Shown here one piece after another: positions 8,256 through 16,001 of a DNA stretch of 64,000 bases. The translations under genes and the position numbers were made by a program. The stretch covers positions 62,001 to 126,000 of the forward strand of contig JAEUIZ010000056.1 of the NCBI GenBank assembly GCA_016793805.1. The letters run 5' to 3'. The notes under the pieces are model-generated. The model ran no database searches and had not been told where the DNA came from. It worked only from the letters and a program-made list of their open reading frames with translations. Numbering within the stretch: position 1 is the first letter of the stretch; each line of letters begins with the position of its first letter. The stretch comes from Phycisphaerae bacterium. GTDB taxonomy: Bacteria > Planctomycetota > Phycisphaerae > Phycisphaerales > UBA1924.

Positions 8256-9488
8256 CTACCCCCCATACCCCATCTTCGCCAGCAGCCCGTCGAAGTGATC
8301 GAGCCCATAGAACTCGACCACCAGGTGCCCCCGCTTCCCCGTGCGGTCCGTGACGATCCGCACCTTCGTCCCCAGGTGCGCCCCGAGCCCCTTGGCCAGC
8401 GCCTCGCGCGACGCCGCCCGCGCCTCGGCCTCCGCGCTCGGCTTCGCCGCCTCGCCCTCCCCGCGCGACAGCCCCGCCGCCGCCCGCTCCAGTTGCCGAA
8501 CGCTCCACGACTCCGTCGCCGCACGCCGCGCCAGCGTCACCCGCGCCGACCCGGGCGGCGCCGCCAGAAGCGCCCGACCGTGCCCACCGCTGAGTTTCCC
8601 CATGCTGATCATCTGCCGGATCGGCTCTTCCAACTCCATCAGCCGCGACACGTTCGCCACCGTCGTCCGATCCACCCCCACCCGCTCCGCCACCTGCGCC
8701 TGCGTCAGCCCGAACTGCTCCTGCAACATCCTGAACGCGCCCGCTCGCTCGATCGGGTTGAGGTCCTCCCGCTGAACGTTCTCGATCAGGCTCCACTCCG
8801 CCGACTGCGCGTCCGTCAACTCCCGAACCACCGCCGGGATGTACGCCAGCCCCGCCCCGTTCGCCGCACGCCACCGCCGCTCCCCCGCCACCAACTCCCA
8901 CGTCCCCTCCATCCGCCCCGGCCGCACCACGATCGGCTGCATCAGCCCCGTCTGCCGGATCGACTCCTCCAGCCGGATCAGCGACGCCTCGTCAAACTCC
9001 CGCCGCGGCTGGTACGGATTCCGCTTGATCGACGCGATCAACAGATGCCGAACCTCCCACTCCCCTCCCCCCTCCCCACCCTTCCCCGCCTTGCCTCCTC
9101 CAGCGCCCGCCCTCGCGCCTGCTGCAGCGCCAACCTCGGCATCTCCCGCGCCTCGCGCCGCCGCGCCTTGTGCCGCCTTCCGGCCCTCGCGCCCAACCCC
9201 ACCCTCTGCCGACTTGCTCTCGGACACAGGCTCCGCCGACTGACGCTCCGGCATCGGTGCCGCTGGACGCGCCGGATTGATGTCCTCCCACGCCGGGATG
9301 CTCACCGCCGCTGGTGCCGGTCCCGCCTTCGGCGCCTCACCCGCCTTGCCCCCCGAATCAGACATAACACTCTGTTGCGCAGTACCTTGCGCAGAACTCG
9401 GCGGGCCCGCAGGGATCACCGGAACCGGTTTCCCAACCAACCCAGCCAAACCCCTACCAAGACGCGACGGCTTCGACTGCTCTGCCAT
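8256..9488 (-). CDS. parB: chromosome partitioning protein ParB
   Basis: 410 aa from ATG 9488; the N terminus KPSRLGRGLAGL is the typical ParB/Spo0J start and GGAGG precedes it. ParB binds parS, spreads as a CTP-dependent clamp and, with ParA, segregates replicated origins. Seen: a long Ala/Gly-rich linker (roughly residues 30-145), the N-domain with NPYQPRREFDE, the CTP-binding GERRWRAA, then ENVQREDLNPIERA, an HTH (LTQAQVAERVGVDRTTVANV) and a C-terminal dimerisation region. A weak parS-like palindrome lies in its 5' leader (9502-9513) and three strong ones lie just beyond. No parA is adjacent in this window. Confidence 0.95.
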   Translation of the reverse strand: MAEQSKPSRLGRGLAGLVGKPVPVIPAGPPSSAQGTAQQSVMSDSGGKAGEAPKAGPAPAAVSIPAWEDINPARPAAPMPERQSAEPVSESKSAEGGVGREGRKAAQGAAARGAGDAEVGAAAGARAGAGGGKAGKGGEGGGEWEVRHLLIASIKRNPYQPRREFDEASLIRLEESIRQTGLMQPIVVRPGRMEGTWELVAGERRWRAANGAGLAYIPAVVRELTDAQSAEWSLIENVQREDLNPIERAGAFRMLQEQFGLTQAQVAERVGVDRTTVANVSRLMELEEPIRQMISMGKLSGGHGRALLAAPPGSARVTLARRAATESWSVRQLERAAAGLSRGEGEAAKPSAEAEARAASREALAKGLGAHLGTKVRIVTDRTGKRGHLVVEFYGLDHFDGLLAKMGYGG

Positions 9489-9501
9489 GATCGACCTCCA
9501 G

Positions 9502-9513
9502 CGCCACGTGGCG
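9502..9513. promoter_or_regulatory. parS: weak parS-like palindrome in the parB leader
   Basis: CGCCACGTGGCG is a perfect 12-bp palindrome with the CCACGTGG core of parS, 14 nt upstream of the parB start codon. The outer TGT/ACA flanks of the consensus are missing. Binding here could repress parB. Confidence 0.45.
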
Positions 9514-9550
9514 GCAACACGTCCGAGCGTCTGATAGTATCGTGTTTCCC

Positions 9551-10093
9551 ATGTCGCCGCACCCAAAGAAGATCGAAGTCATCGCCCGCGGCCTTTGGAC
9601 CTTCGCCGACCAACTCCTCGTCTGCCGACCAGTCCGCGGCCGCTACTCCTACCTCCCCGGCGGCCACGTCGAGCCCGGCGAGTCCGCCGCCGACGCCCTC
9701 GCCCGAGAGCTCCAGGAGGAGGCCGGCGTCGCCGTCCGCGTCGGGCCGCTCCGCCTGGTACACGAGCACCGCTTCACCGACGCCAACGGCGTGCCGCGGC
9801 ACGAGATCAACCTGGTGTTCCACGTGGCACATGCCGCGCTCCCCGAGGCCGCTCACGCTGCGGCATCACCCGGCGCGCGCGCGCCGACCGTCGTATCCCA
9901 GGAGCCGGATATCGAGTTCACCTGGCTCCGGCCGGCCGACCTCGACGCCGCGGGCTTCGTCCCGTCTGCGATCGTGGCCTGGATCCAGCGGCACTCGGCA
10001 GCGCGCGCGCAGCATGCGATCCCATCGCATCAGTCGACCGCCGCGGCAGCGGACGGTCCTACGGCGGAACCCTGTGAGTGGATTCCCGGGTAG
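9551..10093 (+). CDS. Nudix hydrolase
   Basis: 180 aa. Nudix enzymes hydrolyse nucleoside diphosphate derivatives. The Nudix box is complete: GGHVEPGE, seven residues, then ARELQEEAG, giving the catalytic REUxEE glutamates. The start is ATG 9551 (GTG 9542 is possible). Neither has a Shine-Dalgarno sequence, and a TAGTAT element lies only about 12 nt upstream, so the transcript may be leaderless or nearly so. Divergent from parB. A parS-like site lies inside the coding sequence. The C-terminal 30 residues are low complexity. The substrate cannot be deduced. Confidence 0.88.
   Translation: MSPHPKKIEVIARGLWTFADQLLVCRPVRGRYSYLPGGHVEPGESAADALARELQEEAGVAVRVGPLRLVHEHRFTDANGVPRHEINLVFHVAHAALPEAAHAAASPGARAPTVVSQEPDIEFTWLRPADLDAAGFVPSAIVAWIQRHSAARAQHAIPSHQSTAAAADGPTAEPCEWIPG
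9816..9831. promoter_or_regulatory. parS: parS site
   Basis: TGTTCCACGTGGCACA differs at one position from the widely conserved TGTTCCACGTGGAACA. It lies within the Nudix CDS, about 330 nt from the parB start. Confidence 0.8.
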
Positions 10094-10126
10094 CCGTTGG
10101 CCGCGCATGCGGGTCGTCGGTGGGGG

Positions 10127-10142
10127 TGTGCCACGTGGCACA
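10127..10142. promoter_or_regulatory. parS: parS site (perfect palindrome)
   Basis: TGTGCCACGTGGCACA is a perfect 16-bp palindrome around the CCACGTGG core. It is intergenic between the stops of the Nudix and ABC ATPase genes. Confidence 0.82.
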
Positions 10143-10179
10143 TCTCGGGCAGCGTGGGAGCATCAGCCGGCAGGGTGCA

Positions 10180-11328
10180 TCAGTCGGCGAGGAGCACGGC
10201 AGATTGGGCGGAGACGGCGACGCGGTCGCCGGGTACGAAGTCTGGCTCGCTCTCGGTGGCGCGTTCGGTCAGCGATGCGCGCACGGTGTGGCCGTCCAGG
10301 TCGAGTTCGAGTTCGGTGGTGTCGCCGAGGTAGGTGACGGAGCGCACGGTGGCGTTGGGGGTATCGGCGCGCGAGAGGGTGGTGTGTTCGGGTCGGACGC
10401 AGATGTGCCACGTGGCACCTTTTGAAGGAGAATCGGTCGTGGCGCTGGCTGAGTCGAGTGAGGTGGTAGTCGCGGCGGGGGCATGGCAGTCGATGATACC
10501 TAACAAAGAACGAGTAGAAATAAAGTTATTGGACCGTCCTATAACTTCGCATGGGATGATATTGGCTTCGCCGAGGAAGGTGGCGACGAAGCGGGTGGTG
10601 GGGCGGGTGTAGAGTTCGCGTGGGGTGCCGACCTGGGCGAGGCGGCCCTTGGAGACGATGGCGAGGCGGTCGGCCATGCTCAGGGCTTCTTTTTGGTCGT
10701 GGGTGACATAGACGGTGGTGATGCCGGAGGATTTGCAGATTCGGCGGATCTCGGAGCGGAGTTCGAGTCGGAGGCGGGTGTCGAGGTTGGAGAGGGGCTC
10801 GTCGAGGAGGAGGACGCGTGGGCGGATGACGAGGGCGCGGGCGAGCGCGACGCGTTGCTGCTGGCCGCCGGAGAGTTGGTTGGGACGGCGGGCGGCGTAC
10901 TCGGCCATGTGGACGGCTTCGAGGGCCTGCATGACGCGCTCGCGGCGCTGGTCGGGAGGGACGCGGCGGGTGGAGAGGCCGAAGGCGACGTTGGCCTCGA
11001 CGGTCATGTGGGGCCAGAGGGCGTAGGACTGGAAGACCATGCCCGCGTCGCGGCGGTTGGGAGGAAGGGCGGTGATGTCCTCCCAGTCGAGGGGGTCGGA
11101 GCCAGGGGACTGGAGTGCCTGGGCCTTTGGGGAACCGAAGCGGATGCGGCCCGAGGTGGGCTCGATGAAACCGGCGATCATTCGGAGGAGGGTGGTCTTG
11201 CCGCAGCCTGAGGGCCCGAGGAGGAAGAAGAGTTCGCCCGGGTGGATGAGGAGGGAGACGCGATCGACGGCGGGGGGCCCGCTGCCGAAGGACTTGGACA
11301 CGGCGTCGATGTGAATGGCCGTGGGCAT
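10180..11328 (-). CDS. ABC transporter ATP-binding protein with TOBE domain (PotA/FbpC/CysA type)
   Basis: 382 aa. The importer-type ATPase subunit energises uptake of a substrate such as iron, polyamine, sulfate or sugar. Seen: Walker [10 protein letters not shown] (about residues 38-46), Q-loop [10 protein letters not shown], signature LSGGQQQR, Walker [14 protein letters not shown]-loop VTHDQKEA, and a C-terminal TOBE-like region (CVRPEHTTL...[17 protein letters not shown]). No permease or binding protein is adjacent, so this may be an orphan subunit. The linker between the ATPase and the TOBE half is encoded by an unusually AT-rich stretch (10501-10560), and the 3' half contains a parS-like site. 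Confidence 0.9.
   Translation of the reverse strand: MPTAIHIDAVSKSFGSGPPAVDRVSLLIHPGELFFLLGPSGCGKTTLLRMIAGFIEPTSGRIRFGSPKAQALQSPGSDPLDWEDITALPPNRRDAGMVFQSYALWPHMTVEANVAFGLSTRRVPPDQRRERVMQALEAVHMAEYAARRPNQLSGGQQQRVALARALVIRPRVLLLDEPLSNLDTRLRLELRSEIRRICKSSGITTVYVTHDQKEALSMADRLAIVSKGRLAQVGTPRELYTRPTTRFVATFLGEANIIPCEVIGRSNNFISTRSLLGIIDCHAPAATTTSLDSASATTDSPSKGATWHICVRPEHTTLSRADTPNATVRSVTYLGDTTELELDLDGHTVRASLTERATESEPDFVPGDRVAVSAQSAVLLAD
10404..10419. promoter_or_regulatory. parS: parS-like site
   Basis: TGTGCCACGTGGCACC matches the palindrome at 10127 in 15 of 16 positions. It lies inside the ABC ATPase coding sequence. Confidence 0.75.
10501..10560. other. AT-rich island inside the ABC ATPase gene
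   Basis: 38 of 60 bases are A or T, in surroundings that are strongly G+C-rich. It encodes the non-conserved linker around [13 protein letters not shown]. It sits next to the parS cluster and the GC-skew switch, so a DNA-unwinding role is conceivable. I see no perfect DnaA box (TTATCCACA) here. Confidence 0.5.
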
Positions 11329-11349
11329 GGGGTGGAGGATAGGGGGGGA

Positions 11350-11400
11350 GAGAAAGCAGCAAAGGGGCAGAGCGGCAGATGAAGAGGAGAGACAGAGGGG
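11350..11400. repeat. purine-rich low-complexity segment
   Basis: Degenerate AGCRGCAAAG-like units (for example AGCAGCAAAGGGGCAGAGC) in the 198-nt gap between the ABC gene start and the trpD stop. A similar segment lies upstream of trpD (12587-12650). No gene is visible in the gap. Confidence 0.5.
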
Positions 11401-11526
11401 CGGAGGTGAAGGAGCAGGAGAGGGAGCGCTGGGAGAAGGGGCGGCGGATCCGCGGCGTGGCGGAGCGGGTCGGAGAGAAGAAGTAGAAGCGGGGGGGTAA
11501 GAGTCGGGGCTGGAAGGAGTGTGGTG

Positions 11527-12558
11527 TCAGGGCGTGGCGGGCGAGTGGGAGGTTGTTGCGAGGGTGGCGAGGGTGTGTGCGGCGGCGCCGGAGCGGAGTG
11601 CGGAGCGGGCGAGGAGGAGGCCGGCGCGGAGGTCGGGTGCGGCGTCGGCGGCGAGGAGCGCGGCGGCGGCGTTGAGGGCGACGAGGTCGTGTGCGGGTCC
11701 TGGGGTGTCGGCGAGGACATCGCGGATGAGTTGCGCGGCGTGGGGGAGGTCGCGTGCGGTGAGGGCGTCGAGGGGCGCGGGTTGGAGGCCGAGGGTGGCG
11801 GGGTTGAGGGATTCGCGTGAGACGGAGCCGTTGCGGACGTGGAAGAGGGAGGTGGGGGCGTTGAGGGAGAGTTCGTCGAGGCCGTCGTCGCTGTGGAGGA
11901 CGATGGCGCGGGTGCAGCCGAGGCGTGCGAGGGCATGGGCGACGAGTTGTGCGGCGTGGAGGGAGTAGACGCCGAGGAGTTGGTGGGAGGCGTTGGCGGG
12001 GTTGGAGAGGGGACCGAGGAGGTTGAAGAGGGTTGGGAATCCAAGGGCGCGGCGGACGGGCGCGGCGTGTCTGGCGGCGGGGTGGTGGTGGATGGCGAAG
12101 CAGAAGCAGAGGCGTGCGCGTTGGAGGCAGAGGGCTTGGATGTGGGGCGGGGCGTCGATGTTGACGCCGAGGGTGGCGAGGACTTCGGCGGAGCCTCGGC
12201 CGGTGCGGCTGCGATTGCCGTGCTTGGCGACGGCGAGGGAGGGTGAGGCGGCGGCGGCGACGATGGCGGCGGCGGTGGAGACGTTGAAGGTCTTTGGGGC
12301 GCCGCCTGTGCCACAGGTGTCGAGGAGGGTGAGCGAGGGGTTGTGGAAGGGGATGGGGGTGAGGTGGCGGCGCATGGCGCGGGCGGCGCCGACGAGTTCA
12401 TCGACGGTGGGGCCGCGGACCTGGATGAGGGCGAGGAGTGCGGCGATCTGAGGGGGGTCGAGGCGTGCGGAGAGGATGTCGTCGACGGCGTCGAGGGCGT
12501 CGGCCTCGGAGAGTGGGCGCTGGTGAAGGAGGTGGGCGAGGAGGTGGTGCGGGAGCAT
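11527..12558 (-). CDS. trpD: anthranilate phosphoribosyltransferase TrpD
   Basis: 343 aa from ATG 12558. Second step of tryptophan synthesis: anthranilate plus PRPP gives phosphoribosyl-anthranilate. Seen: the PRPP/glycine-rich loop DTCGTGGAPKTFNVST (about residue 80 on), the KHGNRS motif, and GFPTLFNLLGPLSNPA, close to the family GRPTxFNLLGPLxNPA. Length is normal for TrpD. No other trp gene is adjacent. The surrounding DNA is purine-rich on the + strand. The start has no obvious Shine-Dalgarno sequence. Confidence 0.95.
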   Translation of the reverse strand: MLPHHLLAHLLHQRPLSEADALDAVDDILSARLDPPQIAALLALIQVRGPTVDELVGAARAMRRHLTPIPFHNPSLTLLDTCGTGGAPKTFNVSTAAAIVAAAASPSLAVAKHGNRSRTGRGSAEVLATLGVNIDAPPHIQALCLQRARLCFCFAIHHHPAARHAAPVRRALGFPTLFNLLGPLSNPANASHQLLGVYSLHAAQLVAHALARLGCTRAIVLHSDDGLDELSLNAPTSLFHVRNGSVSRESLNPATLGLQPAPLDALTARDLPHAAQLIRDVLADTPGPAHDLVALNAAAALLAADAAPDLRAGLLLARSALRSGAAAHTLATLATTSHSPATP

Positions 12559-12586
12559 GGAGGAGGAAGGGTACGGGGGAGGAAAG

Positions 12587-12650
12587 CGGCGAAGGGGCGA
12601 AGCAGCAAAGCAGAAGAGCAGAGCAGCAAAGCGGCAAAGAAGGAGAGCGG
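12587..12650. repeat. purine-rich low-complexity segment upstream of trpD
   Basis: Imperfect tandem units such as AGCAGCAAAGC and AGCGGCAAAG in the gap between trpD and the divergent CDS at 12711. It resembles 11350-11400, so trpD is bracketed by related low-complexity DNA. Confidence 0.5.
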
Positions 12651-12710
12651 TGAGGGAGCGACGGGGCTGGTGGCGACGGGGGAGGGAGTGGCGGGGGCGT
12701 AGAGTTAGGT

Positions 12711-15203
12711 ATGGGCGAGGCGCGCGAGAATCGAGGCGGCTTGGCGCGGTCGCGTGCGCGGGGCGCGATGCGGCGCGCGCTGATGCAGGACGTGGTGCGC
12801 TGGGGCGCGAGGGGCGCGTCGGTGGGGGCCGGCGCGGCGGTGGTGGTGGTGTGCGCCGGTCGGGCGATGGGTGTGCTGGACGGCGCGGCGGGTGCGGGTC
12901 GCGGAGCGATGGCGTGGGCGGTGGTGGTGGGCGGGCTGACGATCGCGGGCGCGGCAGTGGGGGTGTGGCGCGCGGTGTCGCGGCGGTGGAGCGAGGAGCG
13001 AGCGGCGGTGGAGATTGATACGCGGCTGGGGCTGCGAGATCGGATCTCGACTGGGCTGAGCGTGGAGGGGAGCGGGGCGTTTGCGGGGTGGGCGGTGGAA
13101 GAGGCGGAGCGAGCGGCGGCGACGGCGAGCGTGCGGCGAGCGCTGCCGTGGAGGAGGGATTGGGGGCATTGGGCCGGGCCGATGGCGGCGGTGGTGGCGG
13201 TGGCGGTGGGGCTGTGGGTGCCGGGGCGTGTGGGACGTGTGGAGTCGGAGGATCGGCGCGAGGCGAGGCGAGCGACGGCGGAGGAACAGGCGGTGGTGCG
13301 CGAGGCGGCGCGGGAGATCGAGTCGCGAGCGGCGGAGGCGACGGACCCGGCGGTGCGGGAGCAGTTGCGGGCGCTGCGCGAGTTGGAGTCGGAGTTGGGG
13401 ACGGCGGACGCGGAGCAGGCACGGCTTCGGGCGGCGCGGAGCGCGCAGGAGATCGCGGAGCGGTTGGAGGCGGCGTCGCGCGCGGAGCGGCGGGAGGCCG
13501 AGGCGTCGCGGGAGGCGCTGGCGCGTGCGGCGCATGGGGTTGCGGGGAGCGAGGCGAGGGAGAGCGCGGCGGAGGGGCTGCGTCGGGCGCTGGCGGAGGG
13601 GGACACGGAGGCGGCGGAGCGCGAGGCGCGGGAGTTGGCGGAGCGCTGGCCGGGGCTGTCGGAGGGGGAGCGGGAGGCGCTGTCGGAGGAGTTGAGGCGG
13701 ATGGGGGAGGAGTTGGCGGATGGGGGCGAAGGGGAGCGAGGCGCGGCGCGGCGGGATGAGCGCGAGGGAGCGGGAGAGGCGAAGTCGGAGGAGACGCGGG
13801 GAGGCGCGGGGCGACATGGGGAGGGCTCGCCGCGGGAGGTGGCGGGGGGAGAAGGGGCGAAGAGGGACGAGGCGAAGGGAGAAGCGGGCAAGGAAGGAGT
13901 GAGGCCGGGTGGTGAGCGCGGGGAGCCGGGGGAGCGTGGGGGGGCGCGGCGCGATCCGTCGGAGGCGGCGCGGCCCGGCGAGGAGAAGCGGGGTGACGAG
14001 AAGCAAGGGGAGAGCAAGCAGGAGCCGAAGGCTCGGGAGGGTGGTGGGGGCGAGGGACGAGAGGGCGCGACGAAGGGGGATGAGAAGCGTGGCGGCGAGG
14101 GGCAGCGGCCGTCGGGTGAGGAGGAAGGTGGGAAGCAGGGGCAGGGTGAGAAGCGCGGCGAGGGGGGGGAGGAGAAGGGCGGGGAGCGGAGTGGCGGGAA
14201 GGGGCAAGGTCGGGAACAGGGTGAGGGGAGTGAAGAGAAGGTTGGGGATGCGAAGAGGCCTGGGGATGGGATTCGGGGGTTGAGGGAGGCGTTGGAGCGA
14301 GCGGCGGAGGAGGTGAGGCGGGGGAAGGAGGGCGCGGCGCGGCAGGGGAAGGCGGAGGGAGAAGCCGCGAAGGAAGGGGGGGCAAAGGAAGGGGCTCGGG
14401 AGGGCGGCGGAGGGAAGGAGCAGTCAGGGAACGCGCGACACGCGGAGAAGAAGGAAGGCGCTGGGGACGCAGAGAAGAAGGAGGAGGGCGCGGGGGAGAA
14501 GGAGGGCGCGGGGGAGAAGGAGGGCGCGGGGGAGAAGGGAGCGGGTCGCGGAGGGGAAGGCGGCGCGAAGGAAGGTGTGGAAAAGGAAGGTGTGCAGAAG
14601 GAAGGTGTGCAGAAGGAAGGTGTGCAGAAGGAGGGTGTGCAGAAGGAGGGTGCGGGGCAGGGTGAAGGGGAACGGGAGCGCGGGGATGGTGGGAGGCGGG
14701 ACGGTGGCGGCGCGGGTGAGGGCCCGCGTGGCGGGATGGAGGAGGTGGCGGAGAAGTTGCGAGCGCTGAGGGAGCGAGGAGAGAGGGCCGAAGAGATGGG
14801 GAGGCGTGCGCGGGAACTGCGAGAGTTGGCGAAGGACTTGCAGGGCGGCGCGGGCGAAAGGAAGGGGGAGGCGGCGCGGGAGGGTGGCGCGGCGCCGGTG
14901 TGGGAGGGGCGGACGGAGGCGACGGCGATTCGTCCGACGACGGTGGGAGGTGGGGGACGGGAGCGAGTGATCGCGGAGATGGAGTCGGGGCGCGAGGGCG
15001 AGCGGGTGGCGGGGCGCGCGGGTGCGCTGGCGGAGGAGATTGAACGAGCGGCGGCGGGGGCGGAGCGGGCGATCGAGCAGGCGGCGGTGCCGACGCGGTA
15101 CGCGGGGCTGGTGCGCGAGGTGTTCGATCGGTACGCGAAGCGCGCGCGGAGCGGCGGGGCGACGGGCGCGAGCGAGAGGCCGAAGGGGAGCGGGGACCGT
15201 TGA
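12711..15203 (+). CDS. 830-aa membrane-anchored, extremely charged repeat protein (DUF4175-like ends)
   Basis: N-terminal third: two hydrophobic segments (about residues 37-55 and 65-85), then EERAAVEIDTRLGLRDRIST, a third hydrophobic segment near residue 163-178, and long Glu/Arg/Ala helices that look like coiled coil. The central part (about residues 340-690) is nearly all Glu, Lys, Arg, Gly and Ala, including AGEKEG repeats and six KEGVQ-type pentapeptides. The C terminus regains order with PTRYAGLVREVFDRYAKR. The N-terminal and C-terminal blocks recall DUF4175-like proteins of planctomycetes and Bacteroidetes, often found near MoxR/DUF58 operons (family recollection, moderate certainty). 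Coding is supported by conserved ordered ends and an uninterrupted frame despite extreme composition. Confidence 0.8.
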   Translation: MGEARENRGGLARSRARGAMRRALMQDVVRWGARGASVGAGAAVVVVCAGRAMGVLDGAAGAGRGAMAWAVVVGGLTIAGAAVGVWRAVSRRWSEERAAVEIDTRLGLRDRISTGLSVEGSGAFAGWAVEEAERAAATASVRRALPWRRDWGHWAGPMAAVVAVAVGLWVPGRVGRVESEDRREARRATAEEQAVVREAAREIESRAAEATDPAVREQLRALRELESELGTADAEQARLRAARSAQEIAERLEAASRAERREAEASREALARAAHGVAGSEARESAAEGLRRALAEGDTEAAEREARELAERWPGLSEGEREALSEELRRMGEELADGGEGERGAARRDEREGAGEAKSEETRGGAGRHGEGSPREVAGGEGAKRDEAKGEAGKEGVRPGGERGEPGERGGARRDPSEAARPGEEKRGDEKQGESKQEPKAREGGGGEGREGATKGDEKRGGEGQRPSGEEEGGKQGQGEKRGEGGEEKGGERSGGKGQGREQGEGSEEKVGDAKRPGDGIRGLREALERAAEEVRRGKEGAARQGKAEGEAAKEGGAKEGAREGGGGKEQSGNARHAEKKEGAGDAEKKEEGAGEKEGAGEKEGAGEKGAGRGGEGGAKEGVEKEGVQKEGVQKEGVQKEGVQKEGAGQGEGERERGDGGRRDGGGAGEGPRGGMEEVAEKLRALRERGERAEEMGRRARELRELAKDLQGGAGERKGEAAREGGAAPVWEGRTEATAIRPTTVGGGGRERVIAEMESGREGERVAGRAGALAEEIERAAAGAERAIEQAAVPTRYAGLVREVFDRYAKRARSGGATGASERPKGSGDR
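14487..14540 (+). repeat. 18-bp tandem repeat, 3 copies
   Basis: Unit GGCGCGGGGGAGAAGGAG at 14487, 14505 and 14523 (last copy slightly diverged), encoding AGEKEG. It is in frame, so copy-number change would lengthen or shorten the protein without a frameshift. Confidence 0.9.
14568..14657 (+). repeat. 15-bp tandem repeat, about 6 copies
   Basis: Unit AAGGAAGGTGTGCAG, with the three central copies (14583-14627) identical and diverged copies at both ends. It encodes KEGVQ. The identity of the central copies suggests recent expansion. Confidence 0.92.
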
Positions 15204-15443
15204 GTGGATCGTCTCGCGCGAGCCGCGGTCGCGACGGATCGGCTGAACAAGGAGGGGCGTCGAGCACGGCGTGGGCGCGCGGGTGAGCGAGCGCGGAGCC
15301 GAGGGAGATGCGTCGGCGTGCTGTCGGTGGAAGTTAGGATGGTGGTGGAACCGCTGCGCGCGAATGAGTAGACTAAGTTGGTTAGGTGAGGGGCGGCCGG
15401 CTCGGCGGTCCTTCGATCGTGCACCCAACTTAGGAAGGTCATC

Positions 15444-15851
15444 ATGGCGAAGAGGAAAAGTGCGGGCTTGTCCGGTCTTTCGAGCGCGGCGCTGGAAGCG
15501 GAACTGGCGCGGCGGGCAAAGAAGGTCGGCGGGCTGATCCGCAAGCATCGGCGCGCGCTGGCGACGGTGGCGCGGTTGGAAGCGCAGATCCGCGAGCACG
15601 GGGGTTCGGTGAGCGGGGGCGGCGGGCGCGTGGGCGGGGTGCGGAAGCGTCCGAAGAACGACAAGAACCTGGTCGAGGCGCTGTCGGACCTGCTGCGCGG
15701 GAAGACGATGTCGGTGACCGAGGCGACGGCGGCGGTGCAGCGTGCTGGGTACAAGACCTCAGCGGCCAACTTCCGAACGATCGTGAACCAAACATTGATC
15801 AAGAGCAATCGGTTCAGGAAGGTCTCTCGCGGCAAGTACACGACGAAGTAA
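15444..15851 (+). CDS. small coiled-coil plus winged-helix-like (HARE-HTH-like) protein
   Basis: 135 aa, with AGGAAGG about 6 nt before the ATG. Residues about 10-55 form a basic amphipathic helix (ALEAELARRAKKVGGLIRKH). Residues 70-135 look like a helix-turn-helix: LVEALSDLLRGKTMSVTEAT, GYKTSAANFRTIVNQTL, then RFRKVSRGKYTTK. That order resembles HARE-HTH domains, which link DNA or chromatin binding to a final F..V..G.Y strand. Inference: a nucleoid-associated or regulatory DNA-binding protein. I recall similar small proteins in planctomycetes but cannot name a function. Confidence 0.85.
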   Translation: MAKRKSAGLSGLSSAALEAELARRAKKVGGLIRKHRRALATVARLEAQIREHGGSVSGGGGRVGGVRKRPKNDKNLVEALSDLLRGKTMSVTEATAAVQRAGYKTSAANFRTIVNQTLIKSNRFRKVSRGKYTTK

Positions 15852-15875
15852 GTCTTTGCGGGATGGCGGCCCGCG

Positions 15876-15895
15876 GGCCATGTGATTGCATGGCC
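15876..15895. terminator. hairpin between convergent genes
   Basis: GGCCATG (15876-15882) and CATGGCC (15889-15895) form a 7-bp stem with a 6-nt loop. Immediately before it is the 12-bp palindrome GGCCCGCGGGCC (15868-15879), which overlaps the stem, so two alternative structures are possible. No U-tract. Confidence 0.45.
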
Positions 15896-16001
15896 ACGGG
15901 AATGTGAGTTTTTGGATAGGCGCGGGCGGCCGGCTCGAGATGTATGGCATGCGCGAGGCGGCATAGAGCGGAAGCCCTACGCGCGAGGGTCGGGATGCGA
16001 G

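Noticed and set aside
14487..14657. CRISPR-like tandem repeats
   Set aside because: Units are contiguous with no spacers and are in frame with a coding sequence.
11527..15267. A 1246-codon open frame on the minus strand covering trpD and opposite the charged protein
   Set aside because: Only the last 343 codons match a family (TrpD). The rest is the antisense of the 830-aa protein and is Ser/Pro/Arg-rich without structure.
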